DNA of 64,000 nucleotides, taken from contig JAVYIG010004974.1 in NCBI GenBank assembly GCA_035222895.1, forward strand, positions 1 through 64,000, given 5' to 3'. Position numbers and translations under genes: made by a program. The notes under the pieces are model-generated. The model had not been told where the DNA came from. It did not search any database and saw nothing but the letters and a program-made list of their open reading frames with translations. Shown one piece after another: positions 22,590 to 32,649 of this stretch (positions are counted from its first letter, which is position 1; the number at the start of each line of letters is the position of its first letter). The stretch comes from Strongylocentrotus droebachiensis. Taxonomy: Eukaryota; Echinodermata; Echinoidea; Camarodonta; Strongylocentrotidae.

Positions 22590-23185
22590 CACATCCAGTC
22601 AGCTGAAACAAAGACATGAAATAAACGCCACTGACGTTGATAATTGTATTATTGTATTATTGTATTAAATGTTTATTAGACTGACTAACCAATTGACCAT
22701 TCAATAGATCTGCTATTGCAAATAATGCATCAATATTACGTAAAAGTATAAAGCTCGGTTGATCCGTCCAATTGATAACATTTTATTTGTATTGGGGGTC
22801 ACTTAAACAGAAAACCCATTTTGAAAATTGCTTATAATTAAATGGTTCCTTGTAGATACCATCAAAAATAATTTACCGTTTTGCATCACTCACTACTGTC
22901 TACCTCGTAATATATGAATACAAAAAATGAGCTAAGCGTTATAAATGTAAAATATCTTTGCAATACTTAAAGTTTCCATATATTCATATTTATAAATATA
23001 TTATCTATAATTATATACTTAACATACTCTTTAAAACTTTACAACTTATTCAGAACTAGAGTGCTTAAATTCGAATATTCCATTCTTTAATGAGAACATT
23101 AGGCAAATGTTGTTCTATAGAATGGTATATAAACTCATTCGTGAACTCTTTCTGCAGCTAACATAATTTGGTCCTGACGTCGGCT
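22590..23185. other. AT-rich 3' flank of copy 5
   Basis: No gene. TTTAAT at 23086-23091, read on the minus strand as ATTAAA, is a candidate poly(A) signal about 245 bases after the stop of copy 5. Confidence 0.45.
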
Positions 23186-23192
23186 TGAAGTA

Positions 23193-23249
23193 CGTGTTCA
23201 ATGACCATGTGACGACGTTACAATGACGAACTCTGTTGACGTCGACGTG
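23193..23249 (-). promoter_or_regulatory. Conserved 3'UTR block of LC8 copy 5
   Basis: Read on the minus strand: CACGTCGACGTCAACAGAGTT, then after a gap CACATGGTCATTGAACA. It aligns with the GACATCGATGTCAACATGGTT and CACACGGTCATCGAGC pair of copies 1 and 2. The central palindrome is changed on both halves (ACGTCGACGT), so symmetry is kept. Confidence 0.5.
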
Positions 23250-23333
23250 ATAGTGGACGTCTGACTTCTCAATGTTTCGAAGTTCTATCTAAGAGTCTAA
23301 ATTGCATCTAAGAGATCGTTTGATTTCTGATAT

Positions 23334-23666
23334 CTAACCCGACTTGAAGAGAAGGATAGCCGTCTGCCCGTGATAGAAGTAGATGAAATGTTTGGTCTCG
23401 TGCGTCACGTAGCTGCCGTAGTTGCGGCCGACGATGCAATGCCAGGTTGGATCGTAGTTCTTGTCGAACTCCTTCTTGATAAAGGCCGCGACGTCTTTCT
23501 CGACGACCTTCTTCGTTTTATCGCCGTCCTCGAGCATTTGTTTTGCCAGGTCGATGGCGAGTTCTTGCATGTCGTCGTCCATGTCGGCGTTCTTGACTTC
23601 GATTTTGTTCTTTTCAGTACCGGTCGACTTGCTGCCCGAGTAGGACGAACCTCCACTGCGATTCAT
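23334..23666 (-). CDS. LC8-type dynein light chain, copy 5, with an insertion in helix 2
   Basis: 110 residues: a Ser/Gly-rich N-terminus ([16 protein letters not shown]), then [54 protein letters not shown] and ILLFKSG. Compared with DYNLL1, about five extra residues (around EDGDKTKKV) sit between the first long helix and the VEKD start of the second, a place where LC8 proteins almost never vary in length. All groove and dimer residues are conserved, with Tyr for Phe in GRNFG. The ATG directly follows an acceptor AG (minus strand, CACAATGCTAG). The intron is 23667-24241 (575 bp). Confident LC8 member; effect of the insertion unknown. Confidence 0.96.
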   Translation of the reverse strand: MNRSGGSSYSGSKSTGTEKNKIEVKNADMDDDMQELAIDLAKQMLEDGDKTKKVVEKDVAAFIKKEFDKNYDPTWHCIVGRNYGSYVTHETKHFIYFYHGQTAILLFKSG

Positions 23667-24241
23667 CTAGCATTGTGAAGAAAGATAAAAATGGTTAATT
23701 AAATTGAATCGAATATATTTTCTTCTGCAACATGCAAATCAAATTAAATACAACATAAAAGCTAAATATCAACAAGAAAATTTGAACGTGTACATAATAA
23801 TTATAATTATAATAGAAATATTGACATTAAAACAAAATGTAATTGATAGCATACTACTATGAATAATTTATTGAGAAATCTGCAGAAGAATTGTGATATC
23901 TTGATTAGGAGGTTTTGATTTGGGACCCACTATCAGCTGGTTAAATCCTGAAAGAAAAATGTCAGTGAGATGTAATTTGCGCCATAAATCACCCCATGTG
24001 TCATGAAAGAGCAATGTCAAACTCTCTAAACAATACATAACAACAATAATAGATGCATTTAAAAGCAAACTTTGCTAAGGTTACAAAGCAAGGAATACTA
24101 TTATTACACAGTGTTAAGCCAGGCTATACTAATACGGCGCTCTTGCATTCAAAATAACAAATTTTGAAACTATGTTATCAAAATTGATTTTGAATTTAAC
24201 TTTCTAAAAAAATGAAGAATACCAAAACAAAATGAACTTAC

Positions 24242-24350
24242 TATTGATTTTTTTAATTGACGACGAATCAAAAGATGAGATAAACAGTCGCGAAAGACGC
24301 TTGGCAGATGTTATTCTGACGAGTTTGAAGCGCAGAATGAGACTGGATAC
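24242..24350 (-). promoter_or_regulatory. Core promoter and non-coding first exon of LC8 copy 5
   Basis: The exon ends at 24242 with the donor AATAGTAAGT on the minus strand. CCAGTCTCATTCTGCG at about 24331-24348 matches the CTCAGCTCATTCTC initiator-like motif of copies 2 and 6. About 100 bp upstream, GAGAAATGAAAACATTCTG (24437-24455, plus strand) is shared with copy 6. Confidence 0.6.
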
Positions 24351-25139
24351 GCCCACCCGTGTCCATTATATCGGGAGGCACTCGTCTGTCGCATGAGACC
24401 CCCCCCCCCCCCTCCATGACAAACAAGAACAACTGCGAGAAATGAAAACATTCTGTTGACGCCCTATGGATCCAGTGTATCGCTCCCATACAATTAAATC
24501 TCAAAACACACACTGACAATGCATTTGACTTGACTTGTATAAACTGGTGCAAATTTAGCTTGCAAGAGGTTATACGTGTATGGGAGGGGAGAAGAAAAAA
24601 TTGTTGTACTAATTCAGGAAGATTGCCCATTTTTTTGTAATAGTTTGTCCTTATAATTTGTATCCTGAGTCCTAAACAATAAAACAAAATAATGCAAAAT
24701 CAGGAAGGGCTTAAACTAACTCGTAGCATGGGTCTTTTTTGTCGCCTTTCATTTTGTCGTTTGACACCAAAAATTCTAAAAAGAGAAGTAAAATATGAAA
24801 GTCTTAACACATTGAAAGCTCTTGAATCATCGTTTCTCTATACAAATCGGCACTGTTTAAAATGTGAGACACAAAAGCTGCAAATGTTTTTGTTCTTCTG
24901 ATACCAATACTTTCTATTTTTCAATTTTTTTTAGAAACAAACAAAATATACAAGTGTTGCCCATTTGCAGAGGACAATGTGATCAAATAAACCTCTTTAA
25001 ATCAGTTTGTTCCTTTAAAGATCCCTTTCTTATATAAACATGCTCTAGATTTTATGTTGGTATTGGAGATGGTTGGGATTCACTCTTCGATATCATAGTT
25101 TTTGCGATGAATGAATAGTCTATGAAACTACCTTTCTCC

Positions 25140-25665
25140 GTAGCTTTTAACAAAATATCACTATTGTAAGGAGCGTTTAGTTTCTGTATCGTAAGCATTC
25201 ACTCCGTAGCTTTTAACAAAATATCACTATTGTTACGAGTGTTTAGACTCTGTACCGTTACTATTCACTCGTATTTTTTAACAAAATATCACCATTGTTA
25301 GGAGCGTTTAGTCTCTGTATCGTAAGCATTCACTCCGTAGCTTTTAACAAAATGTCACCCCTGTCATGAGTGTAAAATCTTCTACCGTTCGCTGTTCTTG
25401 CACCTTGTAAGTAAATATCACCATTGTTATGAATTTATCTTCTCTATGCATGTGCCACTCACTCGGTAGCTTTTAACAAAACATACAATAGTTATATATT
25501 CAATAGAATTTATTGTGATAAAGCCCGAGGAATAAAGAGCCTTGGCTTCTTGACTACAATGACGCGAAACGTTGTATTTTCTTGACACAATAATATTCTT
25601 CTCTTTTTCTTTTTTTTGCATTTTCAATTTGCATTTTTTTTAATACAGACTCAGTAGCTTATAAC
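25140..25665 (-). promoter_or_regulatory. GTTAWAAGCTAC array upstream of LC8 copy 5, expanded to a 65-bp tandem repeat
   Basis: Plus-strand GTAGCTTTTAAC occurs at 25140, 25206, 25337 and 25466, with weaker copies at 25271 and about 25402, at a regular 64-66 bp step. A separate GTAGCTTATAAC lies at 25654, distal to the gene, as the TATA variant does in the other arrays. Each unit carries an extended core ATAGTGATATTTTGTTAAA on the minus strand. TCAAGAAGCCAAGG-type sequence between 25540 and 25560 also matches copies 2 and 6. Confidence 0.6.
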
Positions 25666-25766
25666 GTCGCAAAGAAGCGTCAACACAGGAAGAACGTGAG
25701 AATATTATTTTGCATTTCCAGTTGTATTTGCTCTCTAGCTTGAAGATTAAAAATTCAAATGATAAT

Positions 25767-25860
25767 CAGTGGCGTAACCAGACCTTTGCCTGAGGAAAAT
25801 CACTGTTTGGGGGGCACCGGTTTGCTTTTCGGGGTGTGAAAATGAGTTTGGGGAAAATTA
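25767..25860 (+). mobile_element. Solo hAT-like terminus
   Basis: CAGTGGCGTAACCAGAC followed by a G-rich stretch resembles the outer end of hAT-type elements. I could not find the partner end, so the extent is unknown. Confidence 0.35.
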
Positions 25861-25869
25861 AGTCTTTTG

Positions 25870-27110
25870 CGAATGTGTCTATACTGTTGAATTCTCTAGC
25901 CTGCATACAACTAGTATACATATGGCTCCGGTTAGTCTCATTTCACAACGCCCCCTATCGTCAAAGCATGATCTGATTCGGCAGCCTAACATGTTAGCCT
26001 ATGGACGTTTTTTTTAAAAATCGTTAAAAATTCATTTTTTGTTTAAACGAAAAGCACATCCACCCCGACGTACGTTATCACTAGCTCTTTCATTGGAGCC
26101 CTCATGTCTCATTGACTTTTGAAAGTTCACCCACCGTAATTTTTCAAAATAGGTTGCAAGCTCGTCATTGCCTATAATACACGTGTGAAACAAGTCTAAC
26201 TTTGGACTCAGTTTACCAAGCGATTTGAAGGTTATAGGTCGAGCACACGAAACATAAAAAGCATGAATTATCATAGATCACTTCTGCCTATTTCATTATG
26301 TCCATTTCATCCAACCCCCCACCGTAATTTTTCCATTTAGTAAAAGCAAACATTTTGCCGAGTTTAGCAAAAACATGAATATTCATGAACGGTCAGACAA
26401 TACAGCCTTTATAGTACGTAACGTATAGTGAATGGAATGGGCGATGATCCGTTCAGGAGGCAGAGGTCAGTGGTTTGTGCTGGCAATGTTCACGCGAGCG
26501 AAAATGAGACAATCGGAGCAATATGTGAATAGTCGTTACATTTTCTCATCGGAAATTAGACAGGATGGGCAAATTGCCCCGTTGCTAGTAAAAATTGTTA
26601 ATGCTAAACCAAGCTGCTATTTTTAAATTGTAAATTCTGAATGATATAACTAGTATCTTCTAATGATACATATAATGATGTATTATTGACAAACCCTAAT
26701 TTAAAATAATTGGTAAAGACTGACGAGAGCACCCTGACTAAAATAATGAGACATCATAAAGAACTAATCAACTGTCCTTTTAATGTCTCATCGTTAATTT
26801 TGTAGAATTTAACAAAATCAAGAAATATATACAGGGTAATAGCATTAGTGAAGGGTGGAGGGTGGTGTCAAATGGACTGCAGCCCCCCTTTTGGGATTAG
26901 ATTCCTTGGATCAATGTCCAGTATTTAAAAAACATAATTATATCAGGAAAATTAATTATGTATTCATCTATCATTTTTTTGGACAAAAGTGTGTATGTGT
27001 ATTGCGTTACTTCCTCACAGTCACAACTGTAGTGGAAATAATTACCCATATGTTCATCTGTACTTTAAACGTTAGTCAGACAGTTCACCCCTCCCCTTTT
27101 CGACATCTAT
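25870..27110. other. Intergenic DNA without recognised content
   Basis: No convincing gene. The two stretches containing CACCGTAATTTTTC (about 26130 and 26320) are a local diverged repeat. Confidence 0.4.
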
Positions 27111-27119
27111 CGAGCTGCG

Positions 27120-27285
27120 GTAAATGTTACCGTTGGTATGACCACTTACCACTGTTTTTTCAGCGGTAAATTTTTATGAAACGGAAAGTTACCGCTGTTT
27201 CCAAATTTACCGCTGAAACTGGAATTTACCCCTGAAATGGGACTTACCGCTACGTTAAATGCTTTATGAAACGGGCCCCAGGCCC
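27120..27285. mobile_element. MITE end with TTTACCGCTG repeats
   Basis: Repeated TTTACCGCTGAAA and inverse CAGCGGTAAA sequence ends in CTTTATGAAACGGGCCCC, a terminus like those near 2.3 and 2.7 kb. The left boundary is not resolved. Confidence 0.45.
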
Positions 27286-27599
27286 TTTTTACAACCTCCT
27301 ATATATTGCTTTTCTATTTCATTTTATAATCTAAATTTTAAAAAGGACTTTCGATCAACTAACGTTTACTAGTTCAATGTTTTACAACCAAGACCTATGA
27401 TTTTTCTATCTAATTCATCTGTTGACATAAATGAGTGCTTTCACAAAACAGAAGGACCTTGGACATCTGGAAATCTGGAAATTTAGTCAATTCCGGGTGA
27501 GTATATACGTGTATATTGGTCAGCTATATATTTGACCAATCGTAGACCAGACTAAAGATCATGAGACCGAATTATTTTGACTCACAATATTCGAAAAAT

Positions 27600-28290
27600 G
27601 GGCGAACCGATCAATAAGTTCAAGGTCAATCGATCATTCCACTCAACCGCTCGTCAAAAACATCAACAAGTATTCAATCATAAAATCATAAAAATCAACT
27701 AGCCAGTCAGTCAGTATAGGTCAAGTAATCAATCAACTCGCTAATAAAGATATCAATCAATATTTCATCAATCACTTACTAATATGATTACTCAACCAGT
27801 TCACCAAATAACTATATAATCCTCCGATCAATTAAGCTGCCAATCAACCACAAATCAACCAATCAATCGACAAAACAATCAATTAATCAATTCATCCACT
27901 TATCCAGTGAGCGATCGATACATTAATGAATCAGTCAGTCAATAAATCAATCAATTAATCCATCAATCAATCACTTAATCAGTAAGTAGATCATCAACCA
28001 TCCGATCACTAAAGCAAACAATCCAACTGCCAACTTTACCAACAACACATCAACCAACCAACCAATCGATAAATCATAATAGCCAACCAATCAATTAATC
28101 AATCAACTCACCATCAATCAATCAATCAATCAATCAATCATTCCATTAACCCACCAACCATCAATCAATCAAACAAACAACCAACCAGCCAATCAATAAA
28201 TTAATAATCAATCAACTAACCAATCATTTAGCAATCAATCAATCAATCAACCAACCATCAATCAATCAATAATGTATTAACTAATTCATC
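27600..28290 (-). repeat. CAATCAAT-type minisatellite downstream of copy 6
   Basis: Degenerate ATCAATCA/CAACCAAC array on the plus strand, hence TTGATTGG-type on the coding strand of copy 6, about 1.0 kb after its stop. Confidence 0.85.
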
Positions 28291-28544
28291 AAACATCAAA
28301 GTACTTCATAAATCACATTATCAGTCATCTACCCACGCCAATCGAATCATCCCTAAATATGTAACTCTAAGAGACAAGTTTCATTTGAAAGATCAAGGTT
28401 TATCTGCCAACACAATATTAACAAATCTATAGAGAAATCTTTCATGCTAGTACACGTTTCCCAATCAACAAAGATCTTCTGGTTTATCTTTTTTGAATGT
28501 ACAAATACAATCTCTTCTCTTAATCACGAATAATCACCATCACG

Positions 28545-28650
28545 AATAATGATGATGATGACAGTAATAATAATAACAATAACAATGATAATGATAATAA
28601 TTATTGGTCCATGTATAGCGCTCATGTCTGTCAGACTTAACACTCCTAGT
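28545..28650 (-). mobile_element. Truncated SINE or LINE 3' tail
   Basis: On the minus strand GAGCGCTATACATGG is followed by an ATT/ATC-rich run, the arrangement at the 3' end of the SINE at 32.2 kb (GGGCGCTATATAAAAG then ATT repeats). The body is not recognised. Confidence 0.4.
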
Positions 28651-29020
28651 GTTCCACAATTCATCCAAGACATAATTAAGTCAAAAAAGATACCCCTTAT
28701 ATTCGTTATGACTACGGTAAACAGTTGAATGAGACTGTATTACACAAATTGCATTACATCAAATAAGACAAATTAAATTGAAATCAAATGAATATAATTA
28801 GCAAATAATTCCTCGATGAAAATAGTTCTATCAATCGAAAAAGACAGATTTCTTTTAAATATGACAGTCATTCTGCAAAAAGCGTTTCTTTAATACGGCA
28901 TACTTTTCATTTTGTATCTTCTTTGATTTTGGGATTATCATTTTAGAGCACCATGTGACTTATTTATGGATACTAGGATAGTAAATAGATCCAAAAAAAA
29001 TAAATAAACACAGCATCAAA

Positions 29021-29030
29021 TTTATTTATT
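29021..29030 (-). terminator. Polyadenylation signal of LC8 copy 6
   Basis: Overlapping TTTATTTATT, i.e. two AATAAA signals on the minus strand, about 240 bases after the stop. Confidence 0.65.
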
Positions 29031-29137
29031 ATGAGTCTCTTTCGATATCTAGATAAACAATGGCACGTGAAAATCTACACACTCTTGTGCATCGGTCATT
29101 GAAAACTTAGAGCTGTCTGGTGCCCAGTGTAGCGGTG

Positions 29138-29186
29138 TGCTCGACGACCATGTGACGAAACGGTGTACCATGTTGATGTCGATGTC
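29138..29186 (-). promoter_or_regulatory. Conserved 3'UTR block of LC8 copy 6
   Basis: Minus strand GACATCGACATCAACATGGT, then CACATGGTCGTCGAGCAC. Same order and spacing as in copies 1, 2 and 5. Confidence 0.5.
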
Positions 29187-29267
29187 AGAGGTGACTTGGA
29201 ACGATGGCTATGAGTCTATCTAAAAGTTTTAAACTCATCTAGGAGATCGACGTTGAACGTCAAATGC

Positions 29268-29567
29268 CTACCCTGACTTGAAGAGGAGGATCGCTTTCTG
29301 GTCATGATAGAAATAGATGAAATGTTTGGTCTCGTGCGTCACGTAGCTTCCGTAGTTGCGGCCGACGATGCAGTGCCAGGTCGGTTGAAACTTGGCATCG
29401 AATTCTTTCTTGATGTGGGAGGCGATGTCCTTCTCGACGCTGAATTTCTGGAAGGCATCCTTGGCTAGCTCGATGGCCTCTTCTTGGAGGTCGTCGTCCA
29501 TATCAGCGTTCTTGACCACGATTGTCGGCTCTTTGTCCGAATGGCTTGACTTCTTTGCATAACTCAT
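29268..29567 (-). CDS. LC8-type dynein light chain, copy 6
   Basis: 99 residues: [23 protein letters not shown], then [48 protein letters not shown] and ILLFKSG. Length and sequence are typical of LC8, with a 10-residue N-terminal extension and FYHDQKAI in the last strands. Conserved dimer His, groove residues and terminal KSG indicate a functional dimeric hub light chain. The ATG follows an acceptor AG (minus strand, ACCATCGACAG); the intron is 29568-30157 (590 bp). It faces the same way as copy 5 and opposite to copies 1-4. Regulation is suggested by the upstream array at 31497-31744. Confidence 0.97.
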   Translation of the reverse strand: MSYAKKSSHSDKEPTIVVKNADMDDDLQEEAIELAKDAFQKFSVEKDIASHIKKEFDAKFQPTWHCIVGRNYGSYVTHETKHFIYFYHDQKAILLFKSG

Positions 29568-29569
29568 CT

Positions 29570-30157
29570 GTCGATGGTAAAATGATTAAGTGTTACATTA
29601 GTATTGATAAACAGATGATGTTACGATGTCAGCAGTAAATTGTAAAGGTGATCTCGAGTCCGTGTAGGCGTAATACAAAAAGAATATTCTATCATAATCT
29701 AGTGAAACTTAAACCTTTGATAACAATACAAATAATCATCCCCCCCCCCCCAAAAAAAAAAAGAAGAAGAAGATTTTGATATAAATTATTTCAGAGCTAA
29801 ATTATGAGCATTGAAACATTAACAACAGCAGCAACAACAACAATAACAACGACAGCATCAATATTCGCCCCTACAAATGTAAATAATCAAATGGTCACCC
29901 ATAAGTGCCTATTGTGAGTTGTGTCTATTTGATTTCTAGCAAGTTTACGTTAGTTTCTTTTGAGCCAGTTTCTCCCGAAATCGAATTCTATAATACGACT
30001 TCAAGATTTGAGTGACATCTCCAATACGTTTCTAACCGTGTTATCAGACGAGTAAAAAACATAGCTCATCGTGACGAATCAAATACATTATTTCAAGAAA
30101 ATTGAGTAGAAATATTAAGATTACGTTCCAAACAATAGTGAGAAATCTTTAACTTAC
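29570..30157 (-). other. Intron of LC8 copy 6
   Basis: 590-bp intron bounded by GTAAGT at the 30157 end and AG at 29568-29569. It carries a C/A homopolymer run near 29740 and a CAA-rich stretch near 29825. Confidence 0.7.
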
Positions 30158-30280
30158 GATGGAATTGGTTGTTGAAGAATAACGAGATGAAATAAGAAGT
30201 CAAAAAATGCAGTCGGGAGTGATTCGAAAAAGACGGTGTCCTGATTAGTTGAGAGGCGGAGAATGAGCTGAGAGTGCGCC
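30158..30280 (-). promoter_or_regulatory. Core promoter and non-coding first exon of LC8 copy 6
   Basis: Donor CCATCGTAAGTT at 30157. Minus-strand GCACTCTCAGCTCATTCTCC at 30258-30277 matches 8192-8211 upstream of copy 2. GAGAAATGAAAACATTCTG at 30358-30376 is identical to the element above copy 5. Confidence 0.65.
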
Positions 30281-30563
30281 CTTCGTCTCTAATATATCAC
30301 AGGTTTGGTTCCCTACCCGAGCTCACTGCACCACAACAATACATACATGAAATCCCCGAGAAATGAAAACATTCTGCCGACAACCACGCTCAATCATTGT
30401 TTGCCTCTCGTTATCTTCCATGCGGGAACAAATCGAACGATGAGCCCGCCCCTTTCTCATTCATAACTTTTTGTTCCAATTTTGTTCAAACTTCTACCAG
30501 TCTGCTTAGGCGTTTGTTTATTTTTATTTTTTTAGGGCGGCTGTATGGATGGATTTTCCTTAA

Positions 30564-31103
30564 AGGTACTATGTCCCATTTGCAGGCCCAAAAAATGAAA
30601 AAGTTAAATTCCAACTGCATTTGAAAGATAATACTAATTTAGAACTTCCCTAAAAAAAGTGGGGCTTGAAAATGTCTTCAAGTGTGAAAATAACGACTTT
30701 TAGTTGTCAAATCGACTTTAGGGCTATAGAGCCCAAAAGTAATAGTCTTGATTTTCAGACAATTGTACCGAATGGTCATACGTTTTATGCTGCGCAAAGA
30801 TTCAATTAGTTTAATCTTGGCCATCACAAGAAGTGGGTTATTGATGTAGACAAATGCTCATGTACCCTTTACAACTCTTTTCATATACATGTGTATGTTA
30901 TTACCAAAGAAGAAAAAAAGACAGTCAGTCACTCAATAGTGTCTGACAGTGAAGTCTAGCAAGTAAACGGGTTTCCTTGCATAATTTGAATATGAGGACA
31001 CTGCTAACATTTAAATTTCACAGATAGGACATACATGACATATTCCTAATTCCTGCAAAGTTCTACAGAATTTGAGGTTGGCTGCAAAAGGGACATAGTA
31101 CCT
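30564..31103. mobile_element. 540-bp MITE flanked by TTAA
   Basis: Terminal inverted repeats AGGTACTATGTCCC.TTTGCAG of about 21 bp, directly flanked by TTAA at 30560-30563 and 31104-31107. TTAA duplications are used by piggyBac and Kolobok transposases; the terminal bases do not decide between them by eye. No coding capacity. It sits about 300 bp upstream of the promoter of copy 6, between it and its GTTAWAAGCTAC array. Confidence 0.8.
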
Positions 31104-31496
31104 TTAAAGTATACATAGGATGGAGACGAATAAGTTTGTTTATTTTGTTTCTATCTATACTCATTTCTTGCAAGTCATAGCATAATTATGAGTAATCAAT
31201 TTTGTTTTTAAAGATTCCTCTCAAAGAGATCAGCTGAACATTAGGACATTTATCAATCTACATAAAACAGTAATAACCTCCTTGTAAATTATGTTCAAAT
31301 AGGAGACCTATGTTTATGATATTCAATAATCTACATAACAAGAACAAAAACCTTTCATTTTCTTTTCAAGTCATAGTTTACGAAAATTCACGTGCTTGAA
31401 GACAACAGGGCCAACATGAAAGACATTCCTCGGGAAATAGGAAACAAAAACGTCACCACACCTATGAATGTAGTCTTTCAAATCCGCCATTCTTCC

Positions 31497-31744
31497 GTCG
31501 CTTGTAACAAAACACAAACACATCTGGTGTCACCAATGTGAATCGTCGGAAGATACCCTTCAATCGTAGCTTTTAACACAACAATACCAACGCCATGACT
31601 ATGAAACCCGTCACTTACTGGTAGCTTTTAACGTCACCCTCTATGAATGCAGAATGAAACAAAACTTGGCTTCTCGACTATATACGCATTTTTCACGAGA
31701 AAGAGAGGGTGGGAAACTGAACCGGCATCTCCGTAGCTTATAAC
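31497..31744 (-). promoter_or_regulatory. GTTAWAAGCTAC array upstream of LC8 copy 6
   Basis: Plus-strand GTAGCTTATAAC at 31733, GTAGCTTTTAAC at 31621 and 31566, and the weaker GTCGCTTGTAAC at 31497. From distal to proximal the steps are 112, 55 and 69 bp, against 111, 52, 70 above copy 2 and 111, 52, 64 above copy 3. Confidence 0.6.
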
Positions 31745-32186
31745 AAGCATAGGTCTAGACGTGAGAAGGTCTTGTCATATTGTCACACTCTAACGCAAGC
31801 AGCTCCCACGCATTTAGATATCAAAATTCTGCCAATGTTTACATCGTCAACTTCAATTCCATATATGGCTATATCAACTTAAAATGGCATTTTCTCAATT
31901 AGTTCCCCAGCTATTGTATTCGTTTTGTAAGCGCAGCTCAAAACGTGAACACCCCCCCCCCCCTCCAGAGCCCCTCCCTCTTAAAAACAAAATTAACTTT
32001 TTAATTATATTACATGGAACGAAGAAAATTCTCTTCAAAAAGAATTAATGTAATTTTGTTGCATTGATGTGATCCAGCAGTCTTTACTATGCTGAATTTG
32101 GCTTATTTCAATTAGGTGAACATCTCTATAATCTTTCAAATCGAATTATCATTTATCAGAACAGGACAGCTCAATAAAATGAAGAG

Positions 32187-32550
32187 TGTCGTGGTCGAGT
32201 TGTTTAAGGCGCTTGAGAGTAGATGCGAAGGTCGAGGGTTCGAATACTGGCACGGCACTAATATCCTTTGGCAAGTTATTTTCCTGAACTTGCTACTCTC
32301 CACCCAAGTGTTAAATGGGCACCCGGTAGGATGCAAAAGTTCAAGTGGTTGGATGAGCAAGTGTGCGCTTGTAAAATGGCGACTGGCTGGAATGCTCCCA
32401 AGGGAGTGGAAGTGTTGCATATAGGATGTGCGGGTATAAGCCTGAATCCGTTAGCCGGGGTAATAATATATCTAAAAAGCGCTTAGGCACAACGTTGTAT
32501 CGATGTATCGGGCGCTATATAAAAGCCGAATAGTATTATTATTATCATTA
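32187..32550 (+). mobile_element. tRNA-derived SINE with L2-like tail
   Basis: A box-like GTGGTCGAGTTGTTTAAGGC near 32190 and B box GAGGGTTCGAATAC near 32234 form a Ser/Leu tRNA-like head. A unique body follows, then AAAAAGCGCTTAGG, GGGCGCTATATAAAAG and an ATT-rich tail. That tail form is common in SINEs mobilised by L2-type LINEs (family knowledge). The open frames on both strands here are SINE sequence, not genes. Confidence 0.75.
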
Positions 32551-32582
32551 AAATATGCCCTTTTTCGGCCCAAATGGTGTAC

Positions 32583-32592
32583 ATTATTATTA

Positions 32593-32642
<50 letters not shown>
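32583..32642 (+). repeat. ATT microsatellite
   Basis: About 20 ATT units. Confidence 0.95.
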
Positions 32643-32649
32643 GGTTTAC

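Noticed and set aside
32187-32490. Overlapping frames of 72-102 codons at the tRNA-like SINE
   Set aside because: They lie wholly within the SINE on both strands.
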